A stretch of DNA of 32,243 nt from Methanobrevibacter sp. (GCA_031284925.1 JAITXE010000062.1:1-32243), one strand, 5' to 3'. Numbered from the stretch's first letter, positions 1-10,753 are shown. Translations and numbers: made by a program. Notes: generated by a model from the sequence alone, not told the origin.

Positions 1-105
1 TTAGCCCGAGAATTAATTTCAGAAAACTGTGATAAACCAGTCCAAGTTTTTACAGATGTTATTTATAGCATATATTTTGACTTAATAAACCAGGAAATTG
101 CATAA
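1..105 (+). CDS. 3' end of a truncated coding region, unknown product (...LARELISENCDKPVQVFTDVIYSIYFDLINQEIA*)
   Basis: Frame 1 is open from base 1 to a TAA at 103-105; only the C-terminus lies in the window. Confidence 0.3.
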   Translation, partial: LARELISENCDKPVQVFTDVIYSIYFDLINQEIA

Positions 106-400
106 AGATCATCAATAGGTAAAGCACTCTGAAAAAGATATATGCTAATGTTATTGTATATAATAATAATCGTGAAAATAGAAACTCTTTATTAAAACCA
201 TTTTTAGAGATTTTTAGGGGAATATCCAAGCAAATTCTTTCTATTTAATATGTATTAATAAAAGAATGTTTTTTTAATTTTCAACAGAGATTCTATGAAA
301 TATTCAAAATTATATTATTTTGTAATGATAAGTTACATGAGCGATAATTAAAATACTATAAAAGAAATATAAATATATTACATTTAATTATTTTTTTAGA
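105..400 (+). pseudogene. Remnant of a DDE transposase C-terminal region
   Basis: Piecewise translation across frameshifts gives ...KKIYANVIVYNNNRENRNSLLKPFLEIFRGISKQILSI...NFQQRFYEIFKIILFCNDKL..., resembling the FLRxFRGVSKxxL stretch of archaeal DDE transposases; many stops; related degenerate copy at 5115-5400. Confidence 0.45.
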
Positions 401-1237
401 ATGGTTCATAACAACTTATCCAATGAAAAACCCACCTAATTTTACAATACATGATATATAATCTGAGATATATTAAACTGTTAAGTTATTGATTATTATT
501 AATTGTTAAAATGAATTTTTTTTATTTAATTTACGCAATGGAAGCATAGTAAAGCAGTAAAGAACTATCGAGAAAGGATTTAATTAATGTAGTAATCAAA
601 TATAATAATTGAAATAAATATTTAACATGTTAATAATAACATTATCTAATCTTATATGAATGGAAAATTAAGTGTGGAAACTAAATTGACTGCAAAAAAA
701 TTTAATTAGGAGATTAATAAAGATGATCTAATTCTTAAAGAAATTGCTAAAATAGATAAAAAAATAAATGCAAGAATTGATAGTCTTGAAAATAATCATA
801 TATAAGTTCACTTGCAAGGAGAATTAAATATATTACATAAAGATATGGAAAATGTGAATAAAAATATATGATATGAAAAATAATATTAATATTTTATGGT
901 ACGTTTGATGATAAAGTAAGGAGTTTAATAGGAAATTCAATGATCAAAATAAAGAATTAAATAGAATTAGGGAAAAAGAAATGTTGTATTTATTAAAAAA
1001 AGTTTAGAATGGACTAATAAAGAGGTAATTGGAATGGGTCTCAGTATTATTGGTATATTATTAACCATACTATTATGGACAGATATTAATTATTTATTCC
1101 ATTTATAATCCTTTACCATGTACTATAATACATTGCCAGTTTAAACTTTTTATTATAATCTGCTTTATTTTTCCATGTTTGCATTTTTAATATTTAAGGA
1201 TTTACATAGAACTTATGATATATTAAGAATCAATAAG

Positions 1238-1858
1238 TTATTCATTTAACTCTTTAATAAATTTATTCATTTTTTCATTCTCCCACTGTGCACTGAATAT
1301 TTTTTCATCCACATGGAAAATAAATAAATATCTATAAAAAGTTGTTAGTGCAGTAAATATAATTATTATATCAATCCATTGAAAATTTGATGGGTGTTGC
1401 TGTTGAAGAATTATTAGTATAATATCTATTGCTATAACTCTAAGTAATAATTTATAAAATTTATTTTTTGCTTTTACTTTATCTTCATCGAACTTAGTGT
1501 GAACATCGGTTATACTAGGTATTTCATCTTTCTTCATGTATTTTTTAAGTTTTTCATCTCCAATTTCTGCATTTTTAAACTTTTTTTTCAGATTGTATAA
1601 TTTAATATATCTATAAAGTATTATTACTAAAAATACAATCATAATATAAATATCAGTAATGTTATTCATAAATCCCATAGTATTAGGATCCATTGTTAAA
1701 TTAGTTCCAGCAGGGGGTACTGCGATATTTCCCATTAATTGTCTTCTTAAAATAAGAAATATAGCTAAACCAATAGCGAATATGGTTTGTAAATAAAATG
1801 CTTTACTTTCTTTAACTAATATTTTTGATTTTTGTTCAGTTGTTTCATTAACCATCAT
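1238..1858 (-). CDS. Hypothetical membrane protein (about 4 hydrophobic segments)
   Basis: 206 aa ORF with hydrophobic stretches FAIGLAIFLILRR, IYIMIVFLVIILYRYI, LLRVIAIDIILIILQQ, IDIIIIFTALTTFYRYLFIF. Confidence 0.7.
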   Translation of the reverse strand: MMVNETTEQKSKILVKESKAFYLQTIFAIGLAIFLILRRQLMGNIAVPPAGTNLTMDPNTMGFMNNITDIYIMIVFLVIILYRYIKLYNLKKKFKNAEIGDEKLKKYMKKDEIPSITDVHTKFDEDKVKAKNKFYKLLLRVIAIDIILIILQQQHPSNFQWIDIIIIFTALTTFYRYLFIFHVDEKIFSAQWENEKMNKFIKELNE

Positions 1859-2261
1859 TTCAGCCTCAGCATTTAAAAAAAATTAAATTTTCTGTATTAT
1901 TCTTGAATATTAATGCTAAAAGTTTATTAATAATATATTTAATAATATTAATATTGGAATTTATTATTTAACTTATTTAAAAACATAATTTAATAAGTTA
2001 TTAATAAATTATTCACCAAAGGTTTATATGTAATAAAGCAATATAATCACATATGTGATTTTTCATATTAAAAAAATTTATAAAATCTTTTAAAGAAGAT
2101 GTTTTTAATAGATAAAATGATTTTAGAAATTGGAAAAATCAGACTACTTTTTACAATACCCCTAAGTTAGAATGAAAAGAGTTTTAATATTAAAGAATAT
2201 TATCAATTGTTTAAATATAAAACTTTTAAGATTTAATTCATTATATTAAGGTGAATTTATC

Positions 2262-2644
2262 ATGAATAGAAAAGAAATAGCTACTGATTTTGCAAATTCT
2301 TTGAATTTCCCAAATTTAAAGTAGCTAAAACTCTTTTTGAAAATGAACATTATAATGATTCAATTAGTAGATCATATTATGCAGTTTTTTATTAGTTAAA
2401 TCATTGTTAGCTAAAAAAGGAATATTTCCTAAAACTCATAATGGACTTATTCATCAATTTTCTTTAGAGTATGTTAAAAATGATAATTTTGATTATGAAA
2501 TCTTTTCATTTTTTACTGAACTAAAAGAATATAGGAGAAGAATCAGATTATATAGTATCAACTCGGGTTAATGAAAAACAAGCTGAAGAATGTTTAATTA
2601 ATGCCAAAATATTTTTAGAAGAATCTGAGAAGTTTTTATATTAA
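2262..2644 (+). pseudogene. HEPN-domain protein remnant (UPF0332-like)
   Basis: Piecewise translation ...KVAKTLFENEHYNDSISRSYYAVFY..SLLAKKGIFPKTHNGLIHQFSLEYVKNDNFDYEIFSFFTELKEYRR... with a frame change and internal stops; SRxYYAxFY is a HEPN hallmark. Confidence 0.65.
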
Positions 2645-2773
2645 TGTTTTGTGTTACTGATAATCTTAGCAAAGTAATTTTTAAACATTGCTATTTGGAA
2701 AATCCAGCATATTTATACTGTTTACAATAATATATTATATATTCTTTTTCCTAAAAAATATAATTGTGATTTT

Positions 2774-3799
2774 ATGAGAGTTATATCACCTTCAAGGTTA
2801 CATATGACATTAATAGACCTAAATGGGTCTTATGCTCGCTCAAACGGAGGTATTGGTTTGACATTATCAGATCCTTCTATTTCATTAAAAGGAGAGTTGA
2901 GTGAAAAAGGTGTATCTTTAGATTTTAGTTTTGAGATTGAGGATGAAATTAAATGGGATTTCCAATCAAAAATCTTAAATTCATCTAATAGATTAATTAA
3001 ACACTTTTCAATTAAAAATGGATTTCATTTCACTCTTGAAAAGTCATATCCAATGCATTCAGGTTTAGGTTCAGGAACTCAAATTGCTTTATCAACTGGT
3101 AGACTTATTTGTGAGTTATTAAAAGATGATTTAGGTCTCAATTATTTAAATAATAATAACACTTCAAACACTATTAATTCTGTTTCTTTGGCTGAGATTC
3201 TTAAAAGAGGAGGAACCTCTGGTATTGGTATCTTTTCATTTGACTATGGCGGATTTATTCTTGATGGAGGGCATGATTTAAATCAAACAAAAACATTCCT
3301 CCCATCTTCTGCTTCCTCTGCAAAACCCCCTGTTTTACTTGGAAATTATGATTTTCCAAAGGATTGGAATTTAGTAATAGCTATTGCTAATGGTGATAAT
3401 ACAATCACTGGGAGAAAAGAGGTTGATATATTTCAAAAGTACTGTCCTATAGCTAAAAGTGATGTTGAGAAATTATCTCACTTAATACTCATGAATTTAA
3501 TTCCTTTCATGTTAGAAAAAGATATTGAATCTTTTGGTAAGGTCATAAATCAAATTCAAGATTTAGGATTTAAAAAGATTGAGATAGATTTACAATCAGA
3601 GTATATTAAGGCTGCTATGGAAAAAATGAGGGAATTTGGGGCTTATGGTGTTGGAATGAGTTCTTTTGGTCCTACAATTTATGGATTCACTCATAAGAAT
3701 ACTAAAGAAGTTTATAAAGCTACTAAAGAATATTTTAGGGATAATGGGATTGTATTTGTTACAAAAGCACAAAATCATGGGCATATCTTAGAAAAATAG
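2774..3799 (+). CDS. Beta-ribofuranosylaminobenzene 5'-phosphate synthase (methanopterin biosynthesis, GHMP superfamily)
   Basis: 341 aa; SRLHMTLIDLNG...R.NGGIGL, GHMP loop YPMHSGLGSGTQIALS, RGGTSGIGIFSFDYGGFILDGGH. Confidence 0.9.
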   Translation: MRVISPSRLHMTLIDLNGSYARSNGGIGLTLSDPSISLKGELSEKGVSLDFSFEIEDEIKWDFQSKILNSSNRLIKHFSIKNGFHFTLEKSYPMHSGLGSGTQIALSTGRLICELLKDDLGLNYLNNNNTSNTINSVSLAEILKRGGTSGIGIFSFDYGGFILDGGHDLNQTKTFLPSSASSAKPPVLLGNYDFPKDWNLVIAIANGDNTITGRKEVDIFQKYCPIAKSDVEKLSHLILMNLIPFMLEKDIESFGKVINQIQDLGFKKIEIDLQSEYIKAAMEKMREFGAYGVGMSSFGPTIYGFTHKNTKEVYKATKEYFRDNGIVFVTKAQNHGHILEK

Positions 3800-3814
3800 A
3801 ATGGGGGTGTTTAT

Positions 3815-4312
3815 ATGGATTTAAAAGGAAAAGTATGGGAATTTGGAAGTAATATAGATACCGATGTTATTATTCCGGGCAGATATTTAAGAACATTTAA
3901 TCCCGATGATTTATCTGCACATGTGATGGAAGGAGAACGAGCTGATTTTGCTAATAAAGTTCAAAAAGGAGATATTATAGTTGGACAATGGAATTTTGGT
4001 TGCGGATCTTCAAGAGAGCAAGCACCAATAGCTATTAAAAATGCTGGTGTTGATGCTGTAATAGCTAAATCTTTTGCAAGAATATTCTATCGCAATGCTA
4101 TTAATGTAGGATTACCAGTAATAACAGCAGATATCGATGTAAATGAAGGCCATGTTTTAGAAATAGATCTTAAAAAAGGATATATTCATAATCTAAACAC
4201 GGATAAATTCTTTAAGATAAAATCATTTAAAGATTTCCTACTTAATATATTGCTTGATGGAGGGCTTGTAAACAATTATCTTAAATCAAAAAATAAAAAT
4301 ACTAATATATAA
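3815..4312 (+). CDS. hacB: Homoaconitase / 3-isopropylmalate dehydratase small subunit
   Basis: 165 aa; [55 protein letters not shown] specificity loop favours methanogen homoaconitase over IPMI. Confidence 0.85.
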   Translation: MDLKGKVWEFGSNIDTDVIIPGRYLRTFNPDDLSAHVMEGERADFANKVQKGDIIVGQWNFGCGSSREQAPIAIKNAGVDAVIAKSFARIFYRNAINVGLPVITADIDVNEGHVLEIDLKKGYIHNLNTDKFFKIKSFKDFLLNILLDGGLVNNYLKSKNKNTNI

Positions 4313-5114
4313 TAAATAAATGATTATACTAAGAATCATAATATATACATCATGGTTTAAAATTTTCTATATTAAAATCAAAATTTAGATTTGATATTTA
4401 TTAAATATTGAGATGTTTAATATTTCTAAAGAGGATAAAGGAAAATTAGGTGTTGCTGAAAATATTATAGAGAATAGATTATACTCAAATAGGTGGATTT
4501 TATCCCCAATTTAGGTTTAGTTGTTGTTTTAGTAATAATCCTGGTTAAATTTTCACAAATTCTCATTGCATTTATTCCTGCAAGCTTAAGTATGAATTTT
4601 GAAGATATTGCAATGGCAGTTTTAAATCTTTTAGATTTATCTTTATTTAGGTAATCTATTGTTACTCTTCACTTTTTTAGGTCTTAAAATTAAAATAATT
4701 GGTTCAGTAATTGCAATATCTTTAATTGAGTTACTTAAAGGTTTCTTGCATGTACTTTACACATGACATTTGTTGTATCTGGAGTATTGTTTGTTCTGAT
4801 GAATTATATAACAGAAAAAAGACATGATATAAAAAATGCATAGGATATTTTTGGATAGTAAAGAAATTTTCACAAAAAATGGCAAAAAATATATAAAGAA
4901 CGATTTCCAGATGGATTTATTATAAAAACTATTTAAACAAGTATGAACAAATAAACAGTATTAAAAAATGAAATATATAAACTGCAAATTATAGTTTGAT
5001 AAAATCCTTAAGTATTAAATGACTTATCGCTTATAATTATCACTTGCAAAAGGTTAAACATGTTAACCTATATATTTTAATTTATTAAGCCATAAATTTG
5101 TTAAAGATTATAAC

Positions 5115-5400
5115 TGGGTAAATCCATGCTTAAAAAATATTCTAATGGTATTGCATATAATATAAATTCTTTATAAGATCATAATTATAGATTTATCAAG
5201 GAATATTCAAGAAAATCTTTCTAAACATCTAACAATAATAAACTGCTTCCTTAATTTTTAATAAAGCTTTTACTGGTAAGTATTTAAAATCAGATGAGAA
5301 TAGTAAAATTTAATAGGATTAATTAATAAAACATGAAATTCATAAAATAATAATAAGATTAATATATAACTTATAAATAATAATTACATATAAAAATATT
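5115..5400 (+). pseudogene. Second degenerate copy of the transposase remnant at 105-400
   Basis: Shared segments with the first copy (e.g. attctaatggtattgcatataata, ggaatattcaagaaaatctttct) with deletions and stops. Confidence 0.4.
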
Positions 5401-5424
5401 TATTTGATATAATATGGTGAGATT

Positions 5425-5715
5425 ATGAAAGTAAATACATTATTATTTAAGTCAAGAAATCAAGAAGAAGCAAAAACATTTGAAATAGGACAAACTTTAT
5501 CCAAGAATGATTTTTCAAACTTAACTGATGAAATACATATAGTAAGTATTAATATAAATACTAAAACAGGATTTATAGAAATAAGTTCTAATTCCAATAA
5601 CTTTTTATGGTATTCTTTAAGTGATATTCAATTTTTATCCTTTACAAGTGATACACAAGAAACTCAGCAGATTAAAAAATCATCTAAAGAAGAAAAGCAT
5701 GAAAGATTTTCATAA
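5425..5715 (+). CDS. Hypothetical protein
   Basis: 96 aa ORF preceded by ggtgag ribosome-binding-like sequence; coding-like composition. Confidence 0.6.
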   Translation: MKVNTLLFKSRNQEEAKTFEIGQTLSKNDFSNLTDEIHIVSININTKTGFIEISSNSNNFLWYSLSDIQFLSFTSDTQETQQIKKSSKEEKHERFS

Positions 5716-5822
5716 ATTTGGCGTTAGTATTTAAAATGCAGAGTATAATTAATAAGTAAATGAAAAGAACTTATATATATTAAAAGAAATAAAATATGAA
5801 TTTATTATTTTTTTCTTATCAA

Positions 5823-5846
5823 ATATATATATATATATATATATAT
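5823..5846. repeat. (AT)12 dinucleotide tract upstream of tRNA-Arg
   Basis: Direct reading of sequence. Confidence 0.9.
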
Positions 5847-5864
5847 AATTAGTAATGTTTTTCA

Positions 5865-5939
5865 GGGCCTGTGGCCTAGGCTGGATATGGCGACGGACTT
5901 CTAATCCGTAGATCGAGGGTTCAAATCCCTCCAGGTCCG
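5865..5939 (+). tRNA. tRNA-Arg (TCT)
   Basis: Acceptor GGGCCTG/CAGGTCC, anticodon arm CGGACTTCTAATCCG, T-arm GAGGGTTCAAATCCCTC. Confidence 0.93.
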
Positions 5940-6080
5940 TATTTTTATTAAATTAATTTATAATATTAACTACTAATTCTAAAAAATAGCTATTTAATAA
6001 TTAAAATAGAAGATATAAATTTAACAGTGCATTATTAATAGTGATTTTTATAATATTAATTATAAGTTGAGGTGTAAGTA

Positions 6081-6644
6081 ATGAACAATGAACAGGGAGA
6101 TTTTGTAATGCCTGGTGATGTTGTAGGAGTCAGTGAACAGTATTTACCTAATAAATGGACTTATGAAGAGGAAGGGTTTATTAAAGCAGCTGTTATGGGG
6201 AATGTTTCTATAGAACAACATAAAATAGCGATTGTTCCAAAAACCACAACTCCTCTAACTTTAGAAGTGGGTGATACAATCACTGGTCAAATAACTAATG
6301 TTATAGGTCAAAGAGCTTTAGTAGATATCCAAACATCCATTGATTCTTCAAGAGAATTAGCATTACCTTATTCTGGAGCTATACATATATCCCAAATAAA
6401 TAAAGGATATCTTGAAAGGTTAAATGATGCTTTTAGAATTGGTGATATTGTTGAAGGAAAAGTAGTAAAAGTTATAAATGATAGTATTGATTTAAATACT
6501 GAAAGTTCAGAACATGGTGTTATAAAAGCAATGTGTACTCAATGTAGACATTTTATGATTCCAAGTAAAACTGTTGGTACTCTTTACTGTGAAAATTGTA
6601 ATAGAAAAGAAAAAAGGAAAATTTCCTCAAATTATGAATATTAA
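6081..6644 (+). CDS. csl4: Exosome complex RNA-binding protein Csl4
   Basis: 187 aa; N-terminal MPGDVVGVSEQYLP, S1 domain, C-terminal Zn ribbon CTQC...CENC; adjacent to rpoL. Confidence 0.88.
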   Translation: MNNEQGDFVMPGDVVGVSEQYLPNKWTYEEEGFIKAAVMGNVSIEQHKIAIVPKTTTPLTLEVGDTITGQITNVIGQRALVDIQTSIDSSRELALPYSGAIHISQINKGYLERLNDAFRIGDIVEGKVVKVINDSIDLNTESSEHGVIKAMCTQCRHFMIPSKTVGTLYCENCNRKEKRKISSNYEY

Positions 6645-6669
6645 TAAATGAGTTAAAAGGCGAATTAAT

Positions 6670-6948
6670 ATGGATGTTAAACTTATAAAAAATACTAAGA
6701 CTGAATTAGAAATAGCTCTTCCTGGTGAATCTCATAGTATTTGTAATATTTTAAGCAAATATTTAATGGAAGATGAAACTGTAAATTATGCTGTTTATGG
6801 TATAGATCACCCACTCATAGGTGATCCAGTAATTTCAATTAAAGTTGCTAATAAAAAAAGCCATAAAAAAGCTCTTATAACAGCAAATAATAAAATAAAA
6901 AATAATACACTTGAACTTAAAAAATTAATAGAATCAATTGAAGATTAA
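6670..6948 (+). CDS. rpoL: DNA-directed RNA polymerase subunit L (Rpo11)
   Basis: 92 aa; LEIALPGESHSICNILSKYLMEDETVNYAVYGIDHPLIGDPVISIK typical of RpoL. Confidence 0.92.
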   Translation: MDVKLIKNTKTELEIALPGESHSICNILSKYLMEDETVNYAVYGIDHPLIGDPVISIKVANKKSHKKALITANNKIKNNTLELKKLIESIED

Positions 6949-6984
6949 TTAATCATTGTGGTCATTTATAAATGAGAAGATAAT

Positions 6985-7299
6985 ATGGATTTTTGCCCTA
7001 AATGTGGAACAGTGATGCTTCCCAATGAAAATAAACTAAAATGTAAATGTGGGTTTGAAAAAGATTTAAGTATTGATGAAACAAATCAATATTCTATATC
7101 TGAAGAGGTTTCATCAGATGATAATATTGTGATGGTGGATAAAGAGGTAAGTACACTTCCAACTACCAATGAAACTTGTCCTAAATGTAGTCATAATAAA
7201 GCATTTTGGTGGCTTAAACAAACTCGTAGTGCTGATGAAGCTGAAACCAGATTTTTCAGATGTACTGAGTGTAAACACAGTTGGAGAGAATATGATTAA
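6985..7299 (+). CDS. Transcription factor S (TFIIS-like)
   Basis: 104 aa; N-terminal CPKCGTVMLP...CKCG ribbon and C-terminal TCPKCSHNKAFWWLKQTRSADEAETRFFRCTECKHSWREYD. Confidence 0.93.
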   Translation: MDFCPKCGTVMLPNENKLKCKCGFEKDLSIDETNQYSISEEVSSDDNIVMVDKEVSTLPTTNETCPKCSHNKAFWWLKQTRSADEAETRFFRCTECKHSWREYD

Positions 7300-7341
7300 A
7301 TTTATCAAATGATTAATTATGAGTTAAAAAAGAGTGAGTTT

Positions 7342-7914
7342 ATGTCGGATGATAAAAAACCTTTTAAATTAAATAATTCTGTTAAATCCGATAAGGATAA
7401 AAAAGTAACTTCAGATGAATCGGAGTCAAATAAAATAGATAGTAATGCTGTAGAAGAACATAATCTTGTCCCTGATATTTTCATTTTTGGAAAAATAAAG
7501 TCATTTATAAAAGAGGACATGGAAAAAAACTATCCTTTTACAGTTATTTTCTCATCTATAGTTGGATTAGTTATTTTCATCATGGGAATTGTTTTATCTT
7601 TAGGAACTAGTGAAACTATTGTAGATAATGTAGCTTTTCATGAGAATGGAATGTTTGATGCTTTAATAGCCATTATTGGGTTTCTTCTATTGGCACTATC
7701 GCTTTATCACTTATTTATAAAAAAATCAGGGCTTGGATTAAATTTAGACTCTTTAAAAGACTTAGATTCCACAAAAGAAGACATAAAAACTTCAGAAAAT
7801 TTTGGAGTAGAAAAATCAAAAGATAAAAATGATATAGAAAAGATAGATATTCCAATCATTAAAAAAGATATAAGTTTTAAAAATGATGAAACAGATAATA
7901 ATGATAATCAATGA
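7342..7914 (+). CDS. Hypothetical protein with two transmembrane segments
   Basis: Track ORF 7309-7914; internal ATG at 7342 is preceded by a gagtgag SD-like motif and is the likelier start; hydrophobic VIFSSIVGLVIFIMGIVLSLG and ALIAIIGFLLLALSLYHLFI. Confidence 0.65.
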   Translation: MSDDKKPFKLNNSVKSDKDKKVTSDESESNKIDSNAVEEHNLVPDIFIFGKIKSFIKEDMEKNYPFTVIFSSIVGLVIFIMGIVLSLGTSETIVDNVAFHENGMFDALIAIIGFLLLALSLYHLFIKKSGLGLNLDSLKDLDSTKEDIKTSENFGVEKSKDKNDIEKIDIPIIKKDISFKNDETDNNDNQ

Positions 7915-9125
7915 ATATTATTTTTCATTTAATACTTTTTTAAATAAAACACAATAATTTTTTCATCTATAAGTCATGTTTTTAAGTGAGTATTTTTAAA
8001 TTAAATATCTATGAGCTATATTTTTCACTCAAGATTAAAAAAAAGATGCTTATTTAATGAACTTGACTTAAAAGCAATAGCTTCACTTGATTTCTTATTC
8101 TTTATATTTTCAGTTATAACAAATAGCTATTTTAATTCTTGGATTATTTCAATCACAATTTAATACTTTATCAAATTTAGATGAAAATATTCAAGGCAAA
8201 TTTATCCTTAAAAAGGTATCAAACTATTTTAACCAAGTAAGTCAAAACATAGACTCCTTTTTCAATAAAATTTTCCCTACCTGAAAAAATAGATAAACAT
8301 GATTATATAATAATCGTTGATTCTAATAATTTATTTCTAGAATTTAATAATAAGAAAACAAGAGAGATTATTTACCCAATAAACCTTTTTAATAAAAACA
8401 CTGAAAAGAGTAAGTCAAATAAAACTTTATTCTGGGATGTACTTACATGTTAAGTTCAATAGATAAAAATCAAAAGAATGGGGTTACGGTTAAAAAATTA
8501 TGATGGTTTTGTGAAGATCATCGATTTATATCAAAGTTTCTAAATATAGAATTATTTATTTTTTGATAGTTAATAATAACTATTTATAATTTAAGAAATA
8601 GATATTAATTTATTTAAGTCAAATAAAAAGATATATTATAAGAATTATCTTATTAGCCATCGCATTTCATGATAAACAAGCAAAAACAGTGATTGAGAGT
8701 TAAAAATTAGCATATTTAATTCATTTTTAAATTATTTTTAACTTTATCTAATATTTTAAATGTTCTTCCTACAATGTTTCCAACCATCAATCAATAATAC
8801 CATTACTTTTTTTTTTTAATGTTCTTTAAATTGATAATTTCTAATATGAAATTTATTTTTTAATTACCTGATCTTATAATTAATACAGATAAATATTCTT
8901 TTTGTGAAAAAATAGTTGACGAGAAAACTACTGACTTTTTTTAATTATATTTATTCATTAAAAACTCTTATCATTGTAAATAAGTTAAATAGTTTAATAT
9001 AATTAGAATTAAGAGTTTTAAATCATGAATTTTCTATATTTAAAACCATATTAATTTGCAATGATATATGAGAAAAAAAATTAATAAGAATTTTCATTTC
9101 TAAAATAGGGAGGGTTTGCTTTAAA

Positions 9126-9317
9126 ATGTTTTTTACAGAAGAAAAAGGTCAATTATCAATTGAATTTCTTTTAATTGTATCATTTGTTATAGCTATTCTA
9201 TTTACTATACATTTAATACTCAATGAAAATGAATTAAATATGATGATGGCAAGTGCAAGAACAGGCGTTGAAGATGGAATAGCTATTAATAGGATTCCAG
9301 TTTATCTAAAAAATTAA
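9126..9317 (+). CDS. Small class III signal peptide (pilin/archaellin-like) protein
   Basis: 63 aa; EKGQLSIEFLLIVSFVIAILFTIHLIL matches the archaeal class III signal peptide pattern (KGQxSxE followed by hydrophobic helix); gggagg RBS upstream. Confidence 0.75.
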   Translation: MFFTEEKGQLSIEFLLIVSFVIAILFTIHLILNENELNMMMASARTGVEDGIAINRIPVYLKN

Positions 9318-9472
9318 TTGAAATAATATATAAATAAAATTAAATATTTTCGCAAAAGACTTAAATATTTCCATAATAGAAATATAAAGATGAATAATGA
9401 GTTCAAGACTAAAGAATAATATCATGATGGTATTAATAATAATTGTTTTATTATTGAGATGAGAGATGTAAT

Positions 9473-9619
9473 ATGAGCAATATCTACTATATGGGTGAGC
9501 CAATAACTATTACGAACTTTATCAAAACCATTGATTTAGATGATTATGATGAAGAGCAATTGAAGATATTACAGGAATTATTTGAAGAAATATTAGAGGA
9601 AATTAAGGAGAAGATATAA
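9473..9619 (+). CDS. Small acidic hypothetical protein (MSNIYYMGEPITITNFIKTIDLDDYDEEQLKILQELFEEILEEIKEKI)
   Basis: 48 aa ORF whose TAA overlaps the next ATG (taATG at 9617-9621), suggesting translational coupling. Confidence 0.5.
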   Translation: MSNIYYMGEPITITNFIKTIDLDDYDEEQLKILQELFEEILEEIKEKI

Positions 9620-9855
9620 TGAACGACAAAAATATTAGATTTTTAGAAAGTATAGGTTTTATATTTGGAATATTAGGAGGAATAATATGTTTACTCATAA
9701 GTTTGGGTTGTGTAAGTTCAAATAGTGCACAATACGTGACCCAGCAAAGCGTACAGTATTTAGAAGGTATTTATTATGTGATATTAGCATTAATATTCTT
9801 TAAAGTAGCAAGTTGGAGTGATAAAAGAACAAAAATAGTAAAAGAGGAAGAATAA
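9619..9855 (+). CDS. Small two-helix membrane protein
   Basis: 78 aa ORF coupled to 9473-9619; two hydrophobic segments; followed directly by the TelA-like remnant. Confidence 0.55.
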   Translation: MNDKNIRFLESIGFIFGILGGIICLLISLGCVSSNSAQYVTQQSVQYLEGIYYVILALIFFKVASWSDKRTKIVKEEE

Positions 9856-10320
9856 TGTTTGGAGATATTTATAGTATATTAAAGTTTATAATGGTAGATA
9901 GGTTAGAAAAGTTTTATTCCCGTTAAGACAACATATTATGGATATGGATCAGATGATAGGTGTCAATCAACAAGGAATCGTTTCATTAAATGTAGTCAGA
10001 CAAAATAATAAAGTATTGATTAATGGAATAGACAGAGCTAAAAATGTAACAATAACTGCATTACAACAGCTGTAATGTTAGTATATAATCAAAAAATAGT
10101 TCTTAAGAAAATCCAAACATTAAATGAAACCACTACAGATATTATATAATCTACAAGTCGTATGTTAAAAGAACAAGGGGCAGAAATACAGAGACAAAGT
10201 TAGGAAGCAATGATTCCTCCAGAGGCATTAAAAACAGCATTTACAGATGCAATAACAGCATTAGATGATATAAGCAATTATAGGCAACAGGCATTTGCCA
10301 AAAATGAAACAAACTATTGA
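9855..10320 (+). pseudogene. Toxic anion resistance (TelA-like) protein remnant
   Basis: Fragments in shifted frames: LRQHIMDMDQMIGVNQQGIVSLNVVRQNNKVLINGIDRAKNVTITALQ + TAVMLVYNQKIVLKKIQTLNETTTDII*STSRMLKEQGAEIQRQS*EAMIPPEALKTAFTDAITALDDISNYRQQA; frameshifts and in-frame stops. Confidence 0.7.
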
Positions 10321-10753
10321 AAATTAGAAATCAATGATACTATTAAATTAGAATAATATGCTGAATAATAAGCATCATAGTCTTAGCCAATAGCAAGAAG
10401 GATTATACTGCATAGAATTTATAATATTCAAAGCATTAGGATTAATATATGAGGCATTAATAAACAAGATTCATGCAAACATATTAAAGGATGATGAAAT
10501 AATTCTTTTGCTGAAGATATGACTTCCATAAATGATATGAGTAAATATAAAAAACAAGTTCTTCCTAAAATATAGAAAAATATTAATCTATTTAATAAAA
10601 TGACTATTGAATGTCGTGAATTTGTTAATATACTTGAAATGGATGAATATGATAGGGTTATATATCTTTTTAATTATAATATAAAACAATGCATTGGGTT
10701 TTAGGGTTATATGCCATTTATTCAAGAAAATATTTATTCGAATTAGAGTAACC

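Noticed and set aside
3596-3784. Minus-strand ORF of 62 aa within the beta-RFAP synthase gene
   Set aside because: Lies antisense inside a strongly supported gene; low-complexity translation, no motif.
4390-4860. Fragmented membrane-protein-like coding region (e.g. LGLKIKIIGSVIAISLIELLKGF)
   Set aside because: Probably a pseudogene, but frames are too broken to name a family.
5823-5846. (AT)12 as a phase-variation tract
   Set aside because: Upstream of a tRNA in already AT-rich spacer; no ORF frame depends on it. Kept only as a repeat feature.
7990-8460. Fragmented coding-like stretch (e.g. SYIFHSRLKKRCLFNELDLKAIASLDFLF)
   Set aside because: Likely gene relic, but no family could be recognised with confidence.
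9306-9503. 65-aa minus-strand ORF
   Set aside because: Composition of translated AT-rich spacer; overlaps the plus-strand 9473 ORF; no recognisable family.
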